Shown: positions 13,979 to 19,787, counted from the stretch's first letter. The stretch is 27,345 nucleotides of DNA from a virus (IMGVR_UViG_3300027736_000208:1-27345), one strand, 5' to 3'. Program-made: numbers and translations. Notes: generated by a model not told the origin, from the sequence alone.

Positions 13979-14310
13979 TCGTCAATCCGATAACAGAACG
14001 CGACGCAGAATCCTGCATGGAATGCAGGTTGGTCTGGAACTGGATGGATTGCGCCACTCAGCACAAGAGCATCAGCCAGTTCCTCGTTCTCTGACCAATC
14101 CTTGAGGTAGAACTCGCCAGGTCGGAGTTCCGTGTGATCACCAACATTGACCGAGAGGCGGCCATATGGCTCGCGTGTCCGCGCCTCAACGGCGCAGATA
14201 GCAAGGCTGCCGTCAGCGTAGGAGTCCGTGTGGACCTCTAGCGTGACCGGCGTTGGATCAAACGCGGAAGAGTATTCCAGCGTTGCGATGACCTTCTTCG
14301 TGTCAATCAT
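13975..14310 (-). CDS. DUF4313-like protein
   Basis: A 111-aa acidic protein. It follows the pattern of the DUF4313 family found on phages and integrative elements: an L.V..Y.DG.LAI start (LEVHTDSYADGSLAICAV), then EPYGRLSVNVGD, then an FYLKDWSENEELADALVLSGAI region where the family has D-x-N and an I-E/G segment, and a final aromatic GFCVAFCYRID strand. The function of the family is unknown to me. The ATGA overlap with the dNMP kinase gene and GTGA overlap with the next gene put it firmly in the early operon. Confidence 0.6.
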   Translation of the reverse strand: MIDTKKVIATLEYSSAFDPTPVTLEVHTDSYADGSLAICAVEARTREPYGRLSVNVGDHTELRPGEFYLKDWSENEELADALVLSGAIHPVPDQPAFHAGFCVAFCYRIDE

Positions 14311-14864
14311 ATTCCCTCCAGGTATGCTACCAGTTCCTGATACGCATCCTCAGCCTTCATCTCGGTCGTGTCAATAGCGAAGTCAGGATCAACCGAGTTC
14401 CAGCCTATCTCGGTGATGTCCCCCGCCGCCTTGAGCCTGCCGAACGACCGCTGCTCACGCACGAGCGGCGAGGCGGTGACCCTGACGATCAGGATCGTGG
14501 GGTCAATGTGCCGGAGGTATGCCGCCTCACGCTCCAGGCGCACATCGTCCACGACCATTGAGTTGCCGAGGCTGATGCCGTTGGCGTACTTACGGCTGAA
14601 GCACCTGAGCCAGAAGTCGCGGTCAACCTCACGGAGTGCGCCGCCGATCTCTTGCAGCAACTCACGGCCGCTGATCGGCTGCTCACCGCCAAAGGTGCGA
14701 ATCGTGAACATGTCATCCTTATCGAAGGCAGGGAATGCCTTGGATGCCAGGTGCTTGATCTCGTCAGCGATGCCGACTCGCTCATACCCTTGCTTCTCCA
14801 TGAGCATCATTGCGAGCGTTGACTTGCCTGACTTCTGTGGTCCGATGAATGCGATGTTCCTCAT
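14307..14864 (-). CDS. Deoxynucleoside monophosphate kinase
   Basis: A 185-aa P-loop kinase. The Walker A is FIGPQKSGKST (Gly8, Lys14, Ser15). RVGIADEIKHLASKAF is the typical F/A-D-x-(I/L)-K stretch that follows in phage dNMP kinases. GRELLQEIGGALREVDRDFWLRCF is the R-x-x-L-Q-x-x-G-(T/A)-x-x-R segment, and MVVDDVRLEREAAYL is the conserved D-V-R-x-x-x-E strand. RVTASPLVREQR completes the base/lid region. The enzyme makes dNDPs from dNMPs released from host DNA. It is close to the usual ~200-240 aa size. Its neighbours are a DUF4313-like gene and a possible nuclease. Confidence 0.85.
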   Translation of the reverse strand: MRNIAFIGPQKSGKSTLAMMLMEKQGYERVGIADEIKHLASKAFPAFDKDDMFTIRTFGGEQPISGRELLQEIGGALREVDRDFWLRCFSRKYANGISLGNSMVVDDVRLEREAAYLRHIDPTILIVRVTASPLVREQRSFGRLKAAGDITEIGWNSVDPDFAIDTTEMKAEDAYQELVAYLEGI

Positions 14865-15373
14865 GCTTCCTCCACCATGCTATTTAGCAGCGACTGAGGC
14901 ACATCCTTAGTCTGCGGCCATGAGTCGGTTCCGATGCGCCACGCCTCGTCGGCATCCATCCACCCGATGACATCAACGAAGCGATAGCCAGTCTCCGGCA
15001 GCGGGTATGCCAGGACGATAAACTTGTTCTTGCCGATGTCCTTCTGGCGAACTGCCAGAGGTCGGTGTGGGAAGCGCAGTCGGCGTACCTCGATATGGCT
15101 GCCGACATCAGGCTCGTCCTTGTGCTGCCAATGCTCGGACGCTGGCCAGACCTTGGCGTGCCACTCTTGGTTGAGCGCACGAGCAACTGCACACTCGGCT
15201 GCTGCCGCGGCGAACGATGCAATCTCGTCAGGCTCCATCCTGCTCCGGTCGTAGTAAGGCTTGTCTTGGCTGCGAACATTAGCGGCATTGCGACCGTCGC
15301 CAACCTCTTTGGCTTTTGCAAGATCGGTATCACTCAACTCGATGAGGATGCCTTTGACTTTGTAATCGCTCAT
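14861..15373 (-). CDS. Possible PD-(D/E)XK-type phage protein
   Basis: A 170-aa protein. A helix with AAAAAECAVARALNQEW contributes a conserved Glu, PDVGSHIEVRRLR carries Asp followed by E-x-R where nucleases have E-x-K, and FIVLAYPLPETGYRFVDVIGW is the core strand pair. Proteins with this layout are common in actinophage-type genomes as conserved unknowns and look like degenerate restriction-endonuclease folds. Because Lys is replaced by Arg, catalytic activity is doubtful. ATGA overlaps exist on both sides. It sits between endonuclease VII and dNMP kinase, fitting a DNA-processing role. Confidence 0.55.
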   Translation of the reverse strand: MSDYKVKGILIELSDTDLAKAKEVGDGRNAANVRSQDKPYYDRSRMEPDEIASFAAAAAECAVARALNQEWHAKVWPASEHWQHKDEPDVGSHIEVRRLRFPHRPLAVRQKDIGKNKFIVLAYPLPETGYRFVDVIGWMDADEAWRIGTDSWPQTKDVPQSLLNSMVEEA

Positions 15374-15789
15374 GACCAGACCACCCTCTCTGCTGCCCTG
15401 ATGTACGCCATCCAGGAATGGACGCGGCCGCTATACCGCTCCATCAGTCCGATTGCTCGGTTGCATGGGTGGCAGAGTAGACCGCGTACACAGTTGCCGC
15501 AAGTCTTGATTGCACCGTTGACAGACTTCTCCTCGTAAGAGCAGCACTTGGTGTCGTGGTCAATGTGGACGGCGAACCGCTCTCCGAGGTGAAGCGGATC
15601 GTTGCATGCCTTACAGCGTTCCTTCTGCATCACGAGCAGTTGCTCAAACTGCTCCAGGTTGATGCCATGACGCTTGCAGTTCACCATCCGGAGCCGTCGC
15701 TCTCGTGCCTCGGCCGTCTCCCGATTGTCTCGATAGTCTCGTGACCTCAATGCACCGGCGCTTGGATTTTCTCCTCGCTCTCGGGTCAT
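15370..15789 (-). CDS. Endonuclease VII, intact copy
   Basis: A 139-aa junction-cleaving nuclease. The core is C-K-A-C (first zinc pair), then VHIDHDTKC, a C-rich insertion ending CGNCVRGLLC, then CHPCNRAIGLME. It therefore has the D-H-D motif, VRGLLC and the CN..IG end of the family and a complete set of zinc ligands. The N-terminus is a basic helix (EARERRLRMVNCKRHGI). It should resolve branched DNA before packaging. I choose the ATG at 15789 because it makes an ATGA overlap with the winged-helix gene; the frame stays open for 21 more codons upstream. A second, more divergent copy lies two genes upstream. Confidence 0.85.
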   Translation of the reverse strand: MTRERGENPSAGALRSRDYRDNRETAEARERRLRMVNCKRHGINLEQFEQLLVMQKERCKACNDPLHLGERFAVHIDHDTKCCSYEEKSVNGAIKTCGNCVRGLLCHPCNRAIGLMERYSGRVHSWMAYIRAAERVVWS

Positions 15790-16250
15790 GCCTTCCTCCG
15801 AAGGATGATGTCGCTCACCATCGTAGGTGATCCAGTCCTCGTTGAATCCCAAGTCTTGGTAAGGGGATATAGGGGATTCTCCTTCTCCTTCTTCTCTCCT
15901 TCTCCTTCTAGAGCGTCCGTTTCCGTTATCCCCCCCCTATTTCTCGCACGCCAACTTTGTTGACGCTTGCCCGACAGAGGGTCGACTTGATACCGAGAGT
16001 AGTTCGAGACCTCAACGACACCGCCCTCACAGACCTTCAACAGCCCGACTTTTAGCAAGTTATCCACAGCCCTTCCGAGGCGTGGTCCGAGGCAATGCTT
16101 CAGGTGCGTGACGCTCTTGAAGACCCCACCGTTCCGTAGTTGCTTTGCCTCAGCGATGGTGTAGATGAAGGCGCGGAACTGCGTGTCTGTCAGTTCAGCC
16201 ACGACGGCATCCTTGGCCGTGTTTACATCGAGTTTGATCCATAGGCTCAT
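15786..16250 (-). CDS. Winged-helix protein, putative replication initiator
   Basis: A 154-aa protein. The N-terminal ~100 residues (MSLWIKLDVN, then LTDTQFRAFIYTIAEAKQL, KSVTHLKHCLGPRLGRAVDNLLKVGLL, VVEVSNYSRYQ) have the pattern of winged-helix domains of phage replisome organisers: W-I-K-L start, a helix, a recognition helix and a wing. The C-terminus is an acidic and basic low-complexity region (EGEGEKKEKENP) and a final amphipathic end. The position, among recombination genes and with a polypurine tract inside the gene, supports a replication role. A transcription factor is the alternative. The ATG at 16250 overlaps the upstream stop and has AGGAGGATCAA before it. Confidence 0.62.
   Translation of the reverse strand: MSLWIKLDVNTAKDAVVAELTDTQFRAFIYTIAEAKQLRNGGVFKSVTHLKHCLGPRLGRAVDNLLKVGLLKVCEGGVVEVSNYSRYQVDPLSGKRQQSWRARNRGGITETDALEGEGEKKEKENPLYPLTKTWDSTRTGSPTMVSDIILRRKA
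15862..15937. repeat. Polypurine tract, short repeats and C8 run (candidate origin)
   Basis: The segment contains two copies of AGGGGAT separated by two bases (15862..15877). Next comes a 33-base all-pyrimidine run on the plus strand (15877..15909) built from TTCTCC-type hexamers, and then a run of eight C (15930..15937). All lie inside the winged-helix gene near its end. Replication initiator genes that contain their own origin, as in lambda O, show repeats and asymmetric tracts of this kind. Nothing here proves origin function. Confidence 0.4.
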
Positions 16251-16534
16251 TTGATCCTCCTGTATTCGATAATCCATTCCATGTGCGGCATTGCCTTCTC
16301 AAACATTCCGATCAGCCGATTGTGATTGCCACACAGGATTCCCCTGACACATCTTCCGCACGATTTGTCCTTGCCGCAGCAACCGTGATTGTGGTCAATG
16401 TGCAAACTGTCAGCGTGATCGTCGCCTGGATAGATGCAACCTCCGTCAAGCATTGTGCGAAGCAACTCGACCGGCAGAGAGTATCTGTGCGCCCTGTCTC
16501 GCAGCCGACGCTCTTCATCGTCAGTCCAAACCAT
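16247..16534 (-). CDS. Endonuclease VII, divergent copy
   Basis: A 95-aa protein with the same family core as its neighbour: LHIDHNHGC, CGRCVRGILC and NHNRLIGMFE. The usual first C-x2-C is represented only by GGCIYPGDD, and the last C-x2-C by C-G-N-H, so the outer zinc site is altered. It lacks the long N-terminal region of the 139-aa copy. The D-H-N-H motif remains, so it may still cut or bind junctions, or act as a partner or decoy of the intact copy. The ATG at 16534 has AGGAGGATCAA before it and follows a 12-bp hairpin. The stop overlaps the winged-helix start (ATGA). Confidence 0.8.
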   Translation of the reverse strand: MVWTDDEERRLRDRAHRYSLPVELLRTMLDGGCIYPGDDHADSLHIDHNHGCCGKDKSCGRCVRGILCGNHNRLIGMFEKAMPHMEWIIEYRRIK

Positions 16535-16556
16535 TTGATCCTCCTCCTCTGCTTAG

Positions 16557-16588
16557 CGGGGAGCGGCATAACCCGCTGCCGCTCCCCG
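16557..16588 (-). promoter_or_regulatory. 12-bp perfect hairpin after the Rad52-type gene
   Basis: On the minus strand CGGGGAGCGGCA, loop GCGGGTTA, TGCCGCTCCCCG form twelve perfect pairs, mostly G-C. It lies between the annealing-protein stop and the ribosome site of the endonuclease VII gene. No U-run follows (CTAAGCAGAGG), so it is not a normal intrinsic terminator. A mid-operon attenuator, an RNA stabiliser or a processing site are possible. Confidence 0.72.
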
Positions 16589-16593
16589 AAGTC

Positions 16594-17334
16594 CTAGAAC
16601 GGCAACGACTCCAAGTCATCCTCTGGCTTGACCGGAGCAGGCGCTGCGACTGGCGCAGCCTGCTGGTTGATCCACGCAATGGCTGGCTTCTTCTTGCAGA
16701 ACTGGCCGTCAGTCCGACCTGTGCAAGACCAGAAGGCGTTGTACGGCTTGCCTGTTGCCTTGCTCACGCCTGCTGGCTTGAGTTCCCATGCCTGGTCGTG
16801 ATCTGGACAGAGACCCTGACCGAACATCATGGCTGCTGCCAGAGCGACCTGTGCCTGCTCGTCACCGATAGGTGCCGATGGGATGCTCCGAGGCAGTACC
16901 AACTCGTCTGCCACAGGCACGCTAGAACGCGCTGGGAGGCGTGTAGGAGCCACGGAGAGCGCCGTTTGCGTCGGATTGGTATACAGAGACCTCCCCACGC
17001 CAAACTGCGCTGCACAGCGGCGTAGCGCGTCTGTCGCGCCTTCCTTCAGCGGCTCCATGGCCTCGGCACCATTCGGGTAGCCGAAGTCTTCGCGCTGCAC
17101 GCTCTTGCCGCCGATGACGGCGGTGAGCGTTCCCTTCACGACATGCTTGGCGAGGTCAGCGACCTGCACCTCGAACTGCCAGCCGTCAATGCCGAGAACA
17201 TCGTCAAGGCGCTGTGCGACTGAACGAGCATCAACATAAGTGAAGGTGTTGCCACCTCGCCCTGGTCGGCTCTTCAACTCCTCTGGCTTGAACGGTGCAG
17301 CCAACGCGGCTGCGATTGTCTTCTGGTCAGTCAT
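16594..17334 (-). CDS. Rad52-type single-strand annealing protein with zinc ribbon
   Basis: A 246-aa recombinase. Residues 1-125 carry the Rad52/22 domain: AALAAPFKPEELKSRPG, NTFTYVDARSVAQRLDDVLG, WQFEV, GTLTAVIGGKSVQREDFGYP and the helix ALRRCAAQFGVGRSLY. Residues ~175-225 hold a zinc-ribbon (CPDHDQAW, AGVSKATGKPY, FWSCTGRTDG, FCKKKP), found on several phage annealing proteins and primases. The C-terminus is Ala/Pro-rich and ends EDDLESLPF, an acidic-aromatic tail like those of ssDNA-binding proteins. With the YqaJ-like exonuclease upstream it forms a two-component recombination system. The ATG at 17334 overlaps the exonuclease end by eight bases; the frame extends further upstream within that gene. 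Confidence 0.88.
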   Translation of the reverse strand: MTDQKTIAAALAAPFKPEELKSRPGRGGNTFTYVDARSVAQRLDDVLGIDGWQFEVQVADLAKHVVKGTLTAVIGGKSVQREDFGYPNGAEAMEPLKEGATDALRRCAAQFGVGRSLYTNPTQTALSVAPTRLPARSSVPVADELVLPRSIPSAPIGDEQAQVALAAAMMFGQGLCPDHDQAWELKPAGVSKATGKPYNAFWSCTGRTDGQFCKKKPAIAWINQQAAPVAAPAPVKPEDDLESLPF

Positions 17335-18277
17335 TCGTGACCTCCTTCTGCTTGAACCTAAACACCCGCGCACCTGGAGTCTCCAAGGTGTACGCATTCA
17401 CGGTGTCCGGTGCGATCTTCTCCTCTACCGCGAGGCGCTGCCAATCCACCTTGCGGCTTGGCTTGTTCTGCTTCCACGACGCGCTCCAGCCGTCTCCGAT
17501 GATCCCCTCCTTCTCTGCGATGCACTCCTTGATTGCGATGGCGTGTGTCGCCAACTCTTCCTCCAGGAGTTTGATCTCATACGCGCAGTCTGCGTATCGC
17601 TGACCGATGCGGTTGAGGTCACCCTCAGCGACGGCCATGTCGGACAGCCGCTGCGGAGTCATCTCCTCGAAGGTAGCCGAGTCGGCTGCCATCATGCTCG
17701 GCATCTCGCCCTTGGCAAGTGCCTCACGGAATGCGACAGCGCGCTGGAAGAGTTGCGTGTGGTAGATCGGATCAGCCTCAACCCGCACGATGCGGAAGAC
17801 CAGATTGCCGAGCAGCGCCACAACATCACACCATTGCGCGCCGGTGACGAAGAGTTGCCATTGCACCTGTGCCGTCACGAGCGGCGGGATTGGCTGAAGG
17901 TCCCACGCCCTGCTCGTTGAGGTCTTGATCTCAACGATGCCATCAGGCTCACCAACGATGGTGCGGTCCAAGGATGCCATTGCCCAGGGATGCGCCTTGA
18001 GGCGCACGATGCCATTGCTCTGGCGCAGTTTGACCTTGCGCTCCTGCTCGTAATACTTCGCCACGGCATCTTCTAGCAGCCGACCTCGATCAGCGGCCAC
18101 ACCGGCTGCCTGCTCCATGACCTTGCCGCTCTTCTCTGCGAAGAGTCGGAATGGGGTCTTGTACGGTGACAGACCAGAGATGACTGCGATGTCGGTCGCG
18201 GTGATCGCATCCTTGCGGAGTGCGAACCATTCAGGACTGCGCTGCGGGGCCTTGATAAACTCGTATCGCTTGCTCAC
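17327..18277 (-). CDS. YqaJ-like exonuclease (phage recombinase)
   Basis: A 316-aa PD-(D/E)XK nuclease. It opens with APQRSPEWFALRKDAITATDIAVISGLSPY-type family signature (residues 8-37), has RGRLLEDAVAKYYE (Glu) and the catalytic GEPDGIVEIKTST (Asp, Glu-Ile-Lys). GTAQVQWQLFV-like VTAQVQWQLFVTG follows. The C-terminal third is a coiled-coil-like helix region (DLNRIGQRYADCAYEIKLLEEELATH) ending in a basic tail. It should digest one strand to expose ssDNA for the downstream annealing protein. GTG at 18277 is chosen because it overlaps the upstream stop (GTGA). Length is normal for the family. Confidence 0.88.
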   Translation of the reverse strand: MSKRYEFIKAPQRSPEWFALRKDAITATDIAVISGLSPYKTPFRLFAEKSGKVMEQAAGVAADRGRLLEDAVAKYYEQERKVKLRQSNGIVRLKAHPWAMASLDRTIVGEPDGIVEIKTSTSRAWDLQPIPPLVTAQVQWQLFVTGAQWCDVVALLGNLVFRIVRVEADPIYHTQLFQRAVAFREALAKGEMPSMMAADSATFEEMTPQRLSDMAVAEGDLNRIGQRYADCAYEIKLLEEELATHAIAIKECIAEKEGIIGDGWSASWKQNKPSRKVDWQRLAVEEKIAPDTVNAYTLETPGARVFRFKQKEVTND

Positions 18278-18480
18278 TTGCTCACCTCCACTTTCTTCAT
18301 CGCTTCGGCAAGCCGTTGCTTTGCCTCGACATACTTCTTCTTGTTGCCTGCATCGGCATAGATGCCGACGACCTTCTTCCAATGACTAGCCTCACACTTC
18401 GGACAGAGGCGCTCCATGATGCTCACGCCCACAGGTGCCTCCATCTTCCAACAGACCACGCACTTCGCGCCCTTACTCAT
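18274..18480 (-). CDS. Zinc-knuckle microprotein (array member 4)
   Basis: A 68-aa protein starting at ATG 18480, eight bases inside the previous gene, and ending in a GTGA overlap with the exonuclease. CVVCWKMEAP (CxxC) and RLCPKCEASH (CxxC) make a four-Cys ribbon in the first 32 residues. The remainder is a long basic helix (NKKKYVEAKQRLAEAMKKVEV). This is consistent with a nucleic-acid or protein-binding accessory factor. It belongs to a run of four adjacent Cys-rich microgenes. Confidence 0.65.
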   Translation of the reverse strand: MSKGAKCVVCWKMEAPVGVSIMERLCPKCEASHWKKVVGIYADAGNKKKYVEAKQRLAEAMKKVEVSK

Positions 18481-18637
18481 TGACTCCATCCTCCTCATAA
18501 CTGCACTCCTCACACTCCTCTGGGATACCGAGTGCCTTGTCGCACATGCCACAGATTGCGGTGTGTTCGCAGACTGGCTCCTCTTTCTTTTCGCCTGGCT
18601 GTCCGCAGATCGGACAATCTTGCACCTGTTCTGGCAT
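18473..18637 (-). CDS. Zinc-knuckle microprotein (array member 3)
   Basis: A 54-aa acidic protein with four CxxC pairs or near-pairs: DCPICGQPG, VCEHTAICGMCDKALG and PEECEECSYEE, which gives nine Cys/His in 54 residues, enough for two zinc sites. It starts at ATG 18637 in a TGATG overlap and its TAA lies inside the next gene's start (ATGAGTAA). Almost nothing else is in the protein. The density of ligands and the two-sided overlaps make it a real gene; its partner is unknown. Confidence 0.65.
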   Translation of the reverse strand: MPEQVQDCPICGQPGEKKEEPVCEHTAICGMCDKALGIPEECEECSYEEDGVNE

Positions 18638-18858
18638 CAGTTGCTCCTCGATGCGGGTCGCTTCTTGGCGCGCTTGATTGCCTTCTTGACTGCGGCCTTC
18701 GCATAGAACCGAGCAAGCGAGCGGTCAATGACAGACTGGCAATCAACGCAGATGCGCTGATATGGATTGCTGACGATGCGACCAAGACCTTCGCGGCAGC
18801 GGTTGCAGCGGCTCGTGATGTCTGAATCGTCGTGGATCATTCCGTTGAACTGGCTCAC
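18637..18858 (-). CDS. Zinc-knuckle microprotein with basic tail (array member 2)
   Basis: A 73-aa protein with SRCNRCREGLGRI and RICVDCQSVID (two CxxC pairs) followed by a strongly basic helix (AKAAVKKAIKRAKKRPASRSN). The GTG at 18858 overlaps the FmdB-like stop (GTGA); a longer frame is open upstream, but it would overlap the neighbouring gene. The basic tail suggests nucleic-acid binding. A transcription or RNA-related factor is a reasonable guess, not shown. Confidence 0.65.
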   Translation of the reverse strand: MSQFNGMIHDDSDITSRCNRCREGLGRIVSNPYQRICVDCQSVIDRSLARFYAKAAVKKAIKRAKKRPASRSN

Positions 18859-19040
18859 TTCTTCTTCCTCCGATCTTTCTTTGCCCAACCGGCACCCTTC
18901 AGTACGACGGCTGGAGTGTTGATGCTCAACTGCATCCATACGCCACACTTGTCACAGCGTGGAACGACTGGCTCATAGCCAACCTGGAGGCGCTCCTCGA
19001 TCTGCTTGCAGGTGCCGCAGACAAACTGGTAGAGCGGCAT
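18855..19040 (-). CDS. FmdB-like zinc-ribbon protein (array member 1)
   Basis: A 61-aa protein that begins MPLYQFVCGTCKQIEE and has VPRCDKCGVWMQL: this matches the FmdB/zinc-ribbon family, whose members read M-P-L-Y-E-(F/Y)-x-C-x-x-C at the start and a second C-x-x-C about 20 residues later. It ends in KKDRRKKK. FmdB-type proteins are thought to be regulators, though their action is not well established. It starts in a TGATG overlap and is the first member of the Cys-rich run. Confidence 0.75.
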   Translation of the reverse strand: MPLYQFVCGTCKQIEERLQVGYEPVVPRCDKCGVWMQLSINTPAVVLKGAGWAKKDRRKKK

Positions 19041-19204
19041 CAGCGAGTGATTGACCAGACGAACATCACGACGAGCCAGATGGCCATCAGGACTGCGGTG
19101 AAGAGCATGCGCTCCTGCTGATGCTGCTTGCGCTCCAGTCGCGCAAAGTCATTGAAGCGTGAACGCACGACCATCTTTGGCGTGGACTTGCGGTTGACTT
19201 TCAT
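19040..19204 (-). CDS. Basic/membrane microprotein 2
   Basis: A 54-aa protein (ATG 19204, stop TGA at 19040). The first 30 residues are basic and polar (MKVNRKSTPKMVVRSR and DFARLERKQHQQER), followed by one membrane helix MLFTAVLMAIWLVVMFVWSI. It has the same plan as the protein just upstream (basic head, R-K/Q-rich linker, C-terminal helix), so the two may be paralogues. It overlaps that gene by ATGA and the FmdB-like gene by TGATG. Role unknown; the plan fits a tail-anchored membrane protein. Confidence 0.7.
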   Translation of the reverse strand: MKVNRKSTPKMVVRSRFNDFARLERKQHQQERMLFTAVLMAIWLVVMFVWSITR

Positions 19205-19443
19205 CACTCTCCTCCAATCAAGATCGGCAATACGAACATGCCGAATGCCAATACCATCAACGCGAGCAACATCAAGAGACGCTGCTGCTGATCGTATTCA
19301 TCGCGGGTCTTCTGCTCTTTCCAAGTAAGCAGTCCGACAAACTCGGACGCAGCGCGCTTGCGATTGTCCGGTGTCGTTGGATCGTAGTAGCGAAGAGTGC
19401 GGCCACTCTTGCTCACGCTGAATGTCTGAACTTTCCTCTTCAC
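19204..19443 (-). CDS. Basic/membrane microprotein 1, first gene of the operon
   Basis: A 79-aa protein with a basic N-terminal half (MKRKVQTFSVSKSGRTLRYY, DNRKRAAS), a KEQKTRDEYDQQQR linker and a C-terminal membrane helix LLMLLALMVLAFGMFVLPILI. It is the first gene after the promoter, so it should be among the earliest phage products. The GTG start lies four bases after a perfect AGGAGG, at the foot of a leader hairpin. Host takeover or membrane exclusion are possible roles. The neighbouring 54-aa gene has the same architecture. Confidence 0.72.
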   Translation of the reverse strand: MKRKVQTFSVSKSGRTLRYYDPTTPDNRKRAASEFVGLLTWKEQKTRDEYDQQQRLLMLLALMVLAFGMFVLPILIGGE

Positions 19444-19447
19444 GGTT

Positions 19448-19488
19448 CCTCCTGGTCAGCAGAGCCGTTTGGCTCTTTCTCCCTGACC
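19448..19488 (-). promoter_or_regulatory. 5' leader hairpin and Shine-Dalgarno of the operon
   Basis: The leader folds as GGTCAG...CTGACC (19454..19488) enclosing AGAGCC, loop AAAC, GGCTCT. The helix starts close to the predicted transcription start (~19487) and its 3' foot touches AGGAGG (19448..19453), which is followed by AACC and the GTG. A 5'-end hairpin of this kind can protect an mRNA from decay or gate the ribosome site. Confidence 0.6.
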
Positions 19489-19493
19489 GCTGA

Positions 19494-19523
19494 ATCATAC
19501 GCCTAACGGATTCTGCGCGTCAA
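19494..19523 (-). promoter_or_regulatory. Sigma70-type promoter
   Basis: On the minus strand TTGACG (19518..19523) and TATGAT (19494..19499) are separated by 18 bases. Each box matches its consensus at five of six positions. Transcription would start near 19487, just ahead of the leader hairpin of the first early gene. It is the only promoter of this quality I found, and it lies in the 142-base gap (19444..19585), the largest non-coding gap. Confidence 0.78.
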
Positions 19524-19544
19524 GCCCTGTTGCAGAATGGTAGC

Positions 19545-19574
19545 CCCCTGCTGGGGGAGGATGCCCAGCAGGGG
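19545..19574 (-). terminator. 11-bp hairpin at the end of the lysis block
   Basis: Plus-strand bases 19545..19555 (CCCCTGCTGGG) pair perfectly with 19564..19574 (CCCAGCAGGGG), with an 8-base loop. It lies 11 bases after the last gene's stop and 22 bases before the -35 box of the operon promoter. There is no U-run on either strand, so termination may need a factor. On the circular map it separates the end of the transcription unit from its start. Confidence 0.65.
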
Positions 19575-19585
19575 AGGGAGCCGCC

Positions 19586-19780
19586 TTACGACGGCTTAGA
19601 CGAGTCCTCCAGCGCCTCTAGCACTAGAAGATCGAGGCAAGTCTGGCATAGGGTGGCACCCTCTACGATCTCGAATCCATTGACCTTTGCAATCACGCGC
19701 TCGCTGAAGTGCCAGACCCTACCAGGCAGTTCGCAGACTGAGCAGTACCCACGACTCTTGCGTGACCGCTCCTCTGCCAC
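19586..19780 (-). CDS. Zinc-knuckle protein at the end of the operon
   Basis: A 64-aa protein with GYCSVCELPGRVWHF (CxxC) and GATLCQTCLDLLVLEAL (CxxC), the arrangement of a small four-Cys ribbon, preceded by a basic start (SRKSR). It begins at GTG 19780, seven bases after the lysin stop, with only a weak AGGTGA ahead. It is the fifth small Cys-ribbon gene near the promoter, but it is on the other side of the promoter/terminator pair and so would be read last. Confidence 0.65.
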   Translation of the reverse strand: MAEERSRKSRGYCSVCELPGRVWHFSERVIAKVNGFEIVEGATLCQTCLDLLVLEALEDSSKPS

Positions 19781-19787
19781 GGATCAC

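Noticed and set aside
17240-17920. 226-aa open frame on the plus strand
   Set aside because: Antisense to the exonuclease and Rad52-type genes, which have clear family motifs; long antisense frames are expected in GC-rich coding DNA.
18858-18948. Longer start for the zinc protein at 18637..18858
   Set aside because: The 30-residue extension lies inside the FmdB-like gene and is rich in unlikely residues, while the GTG at 18858 gives the usual GTGA overlap.
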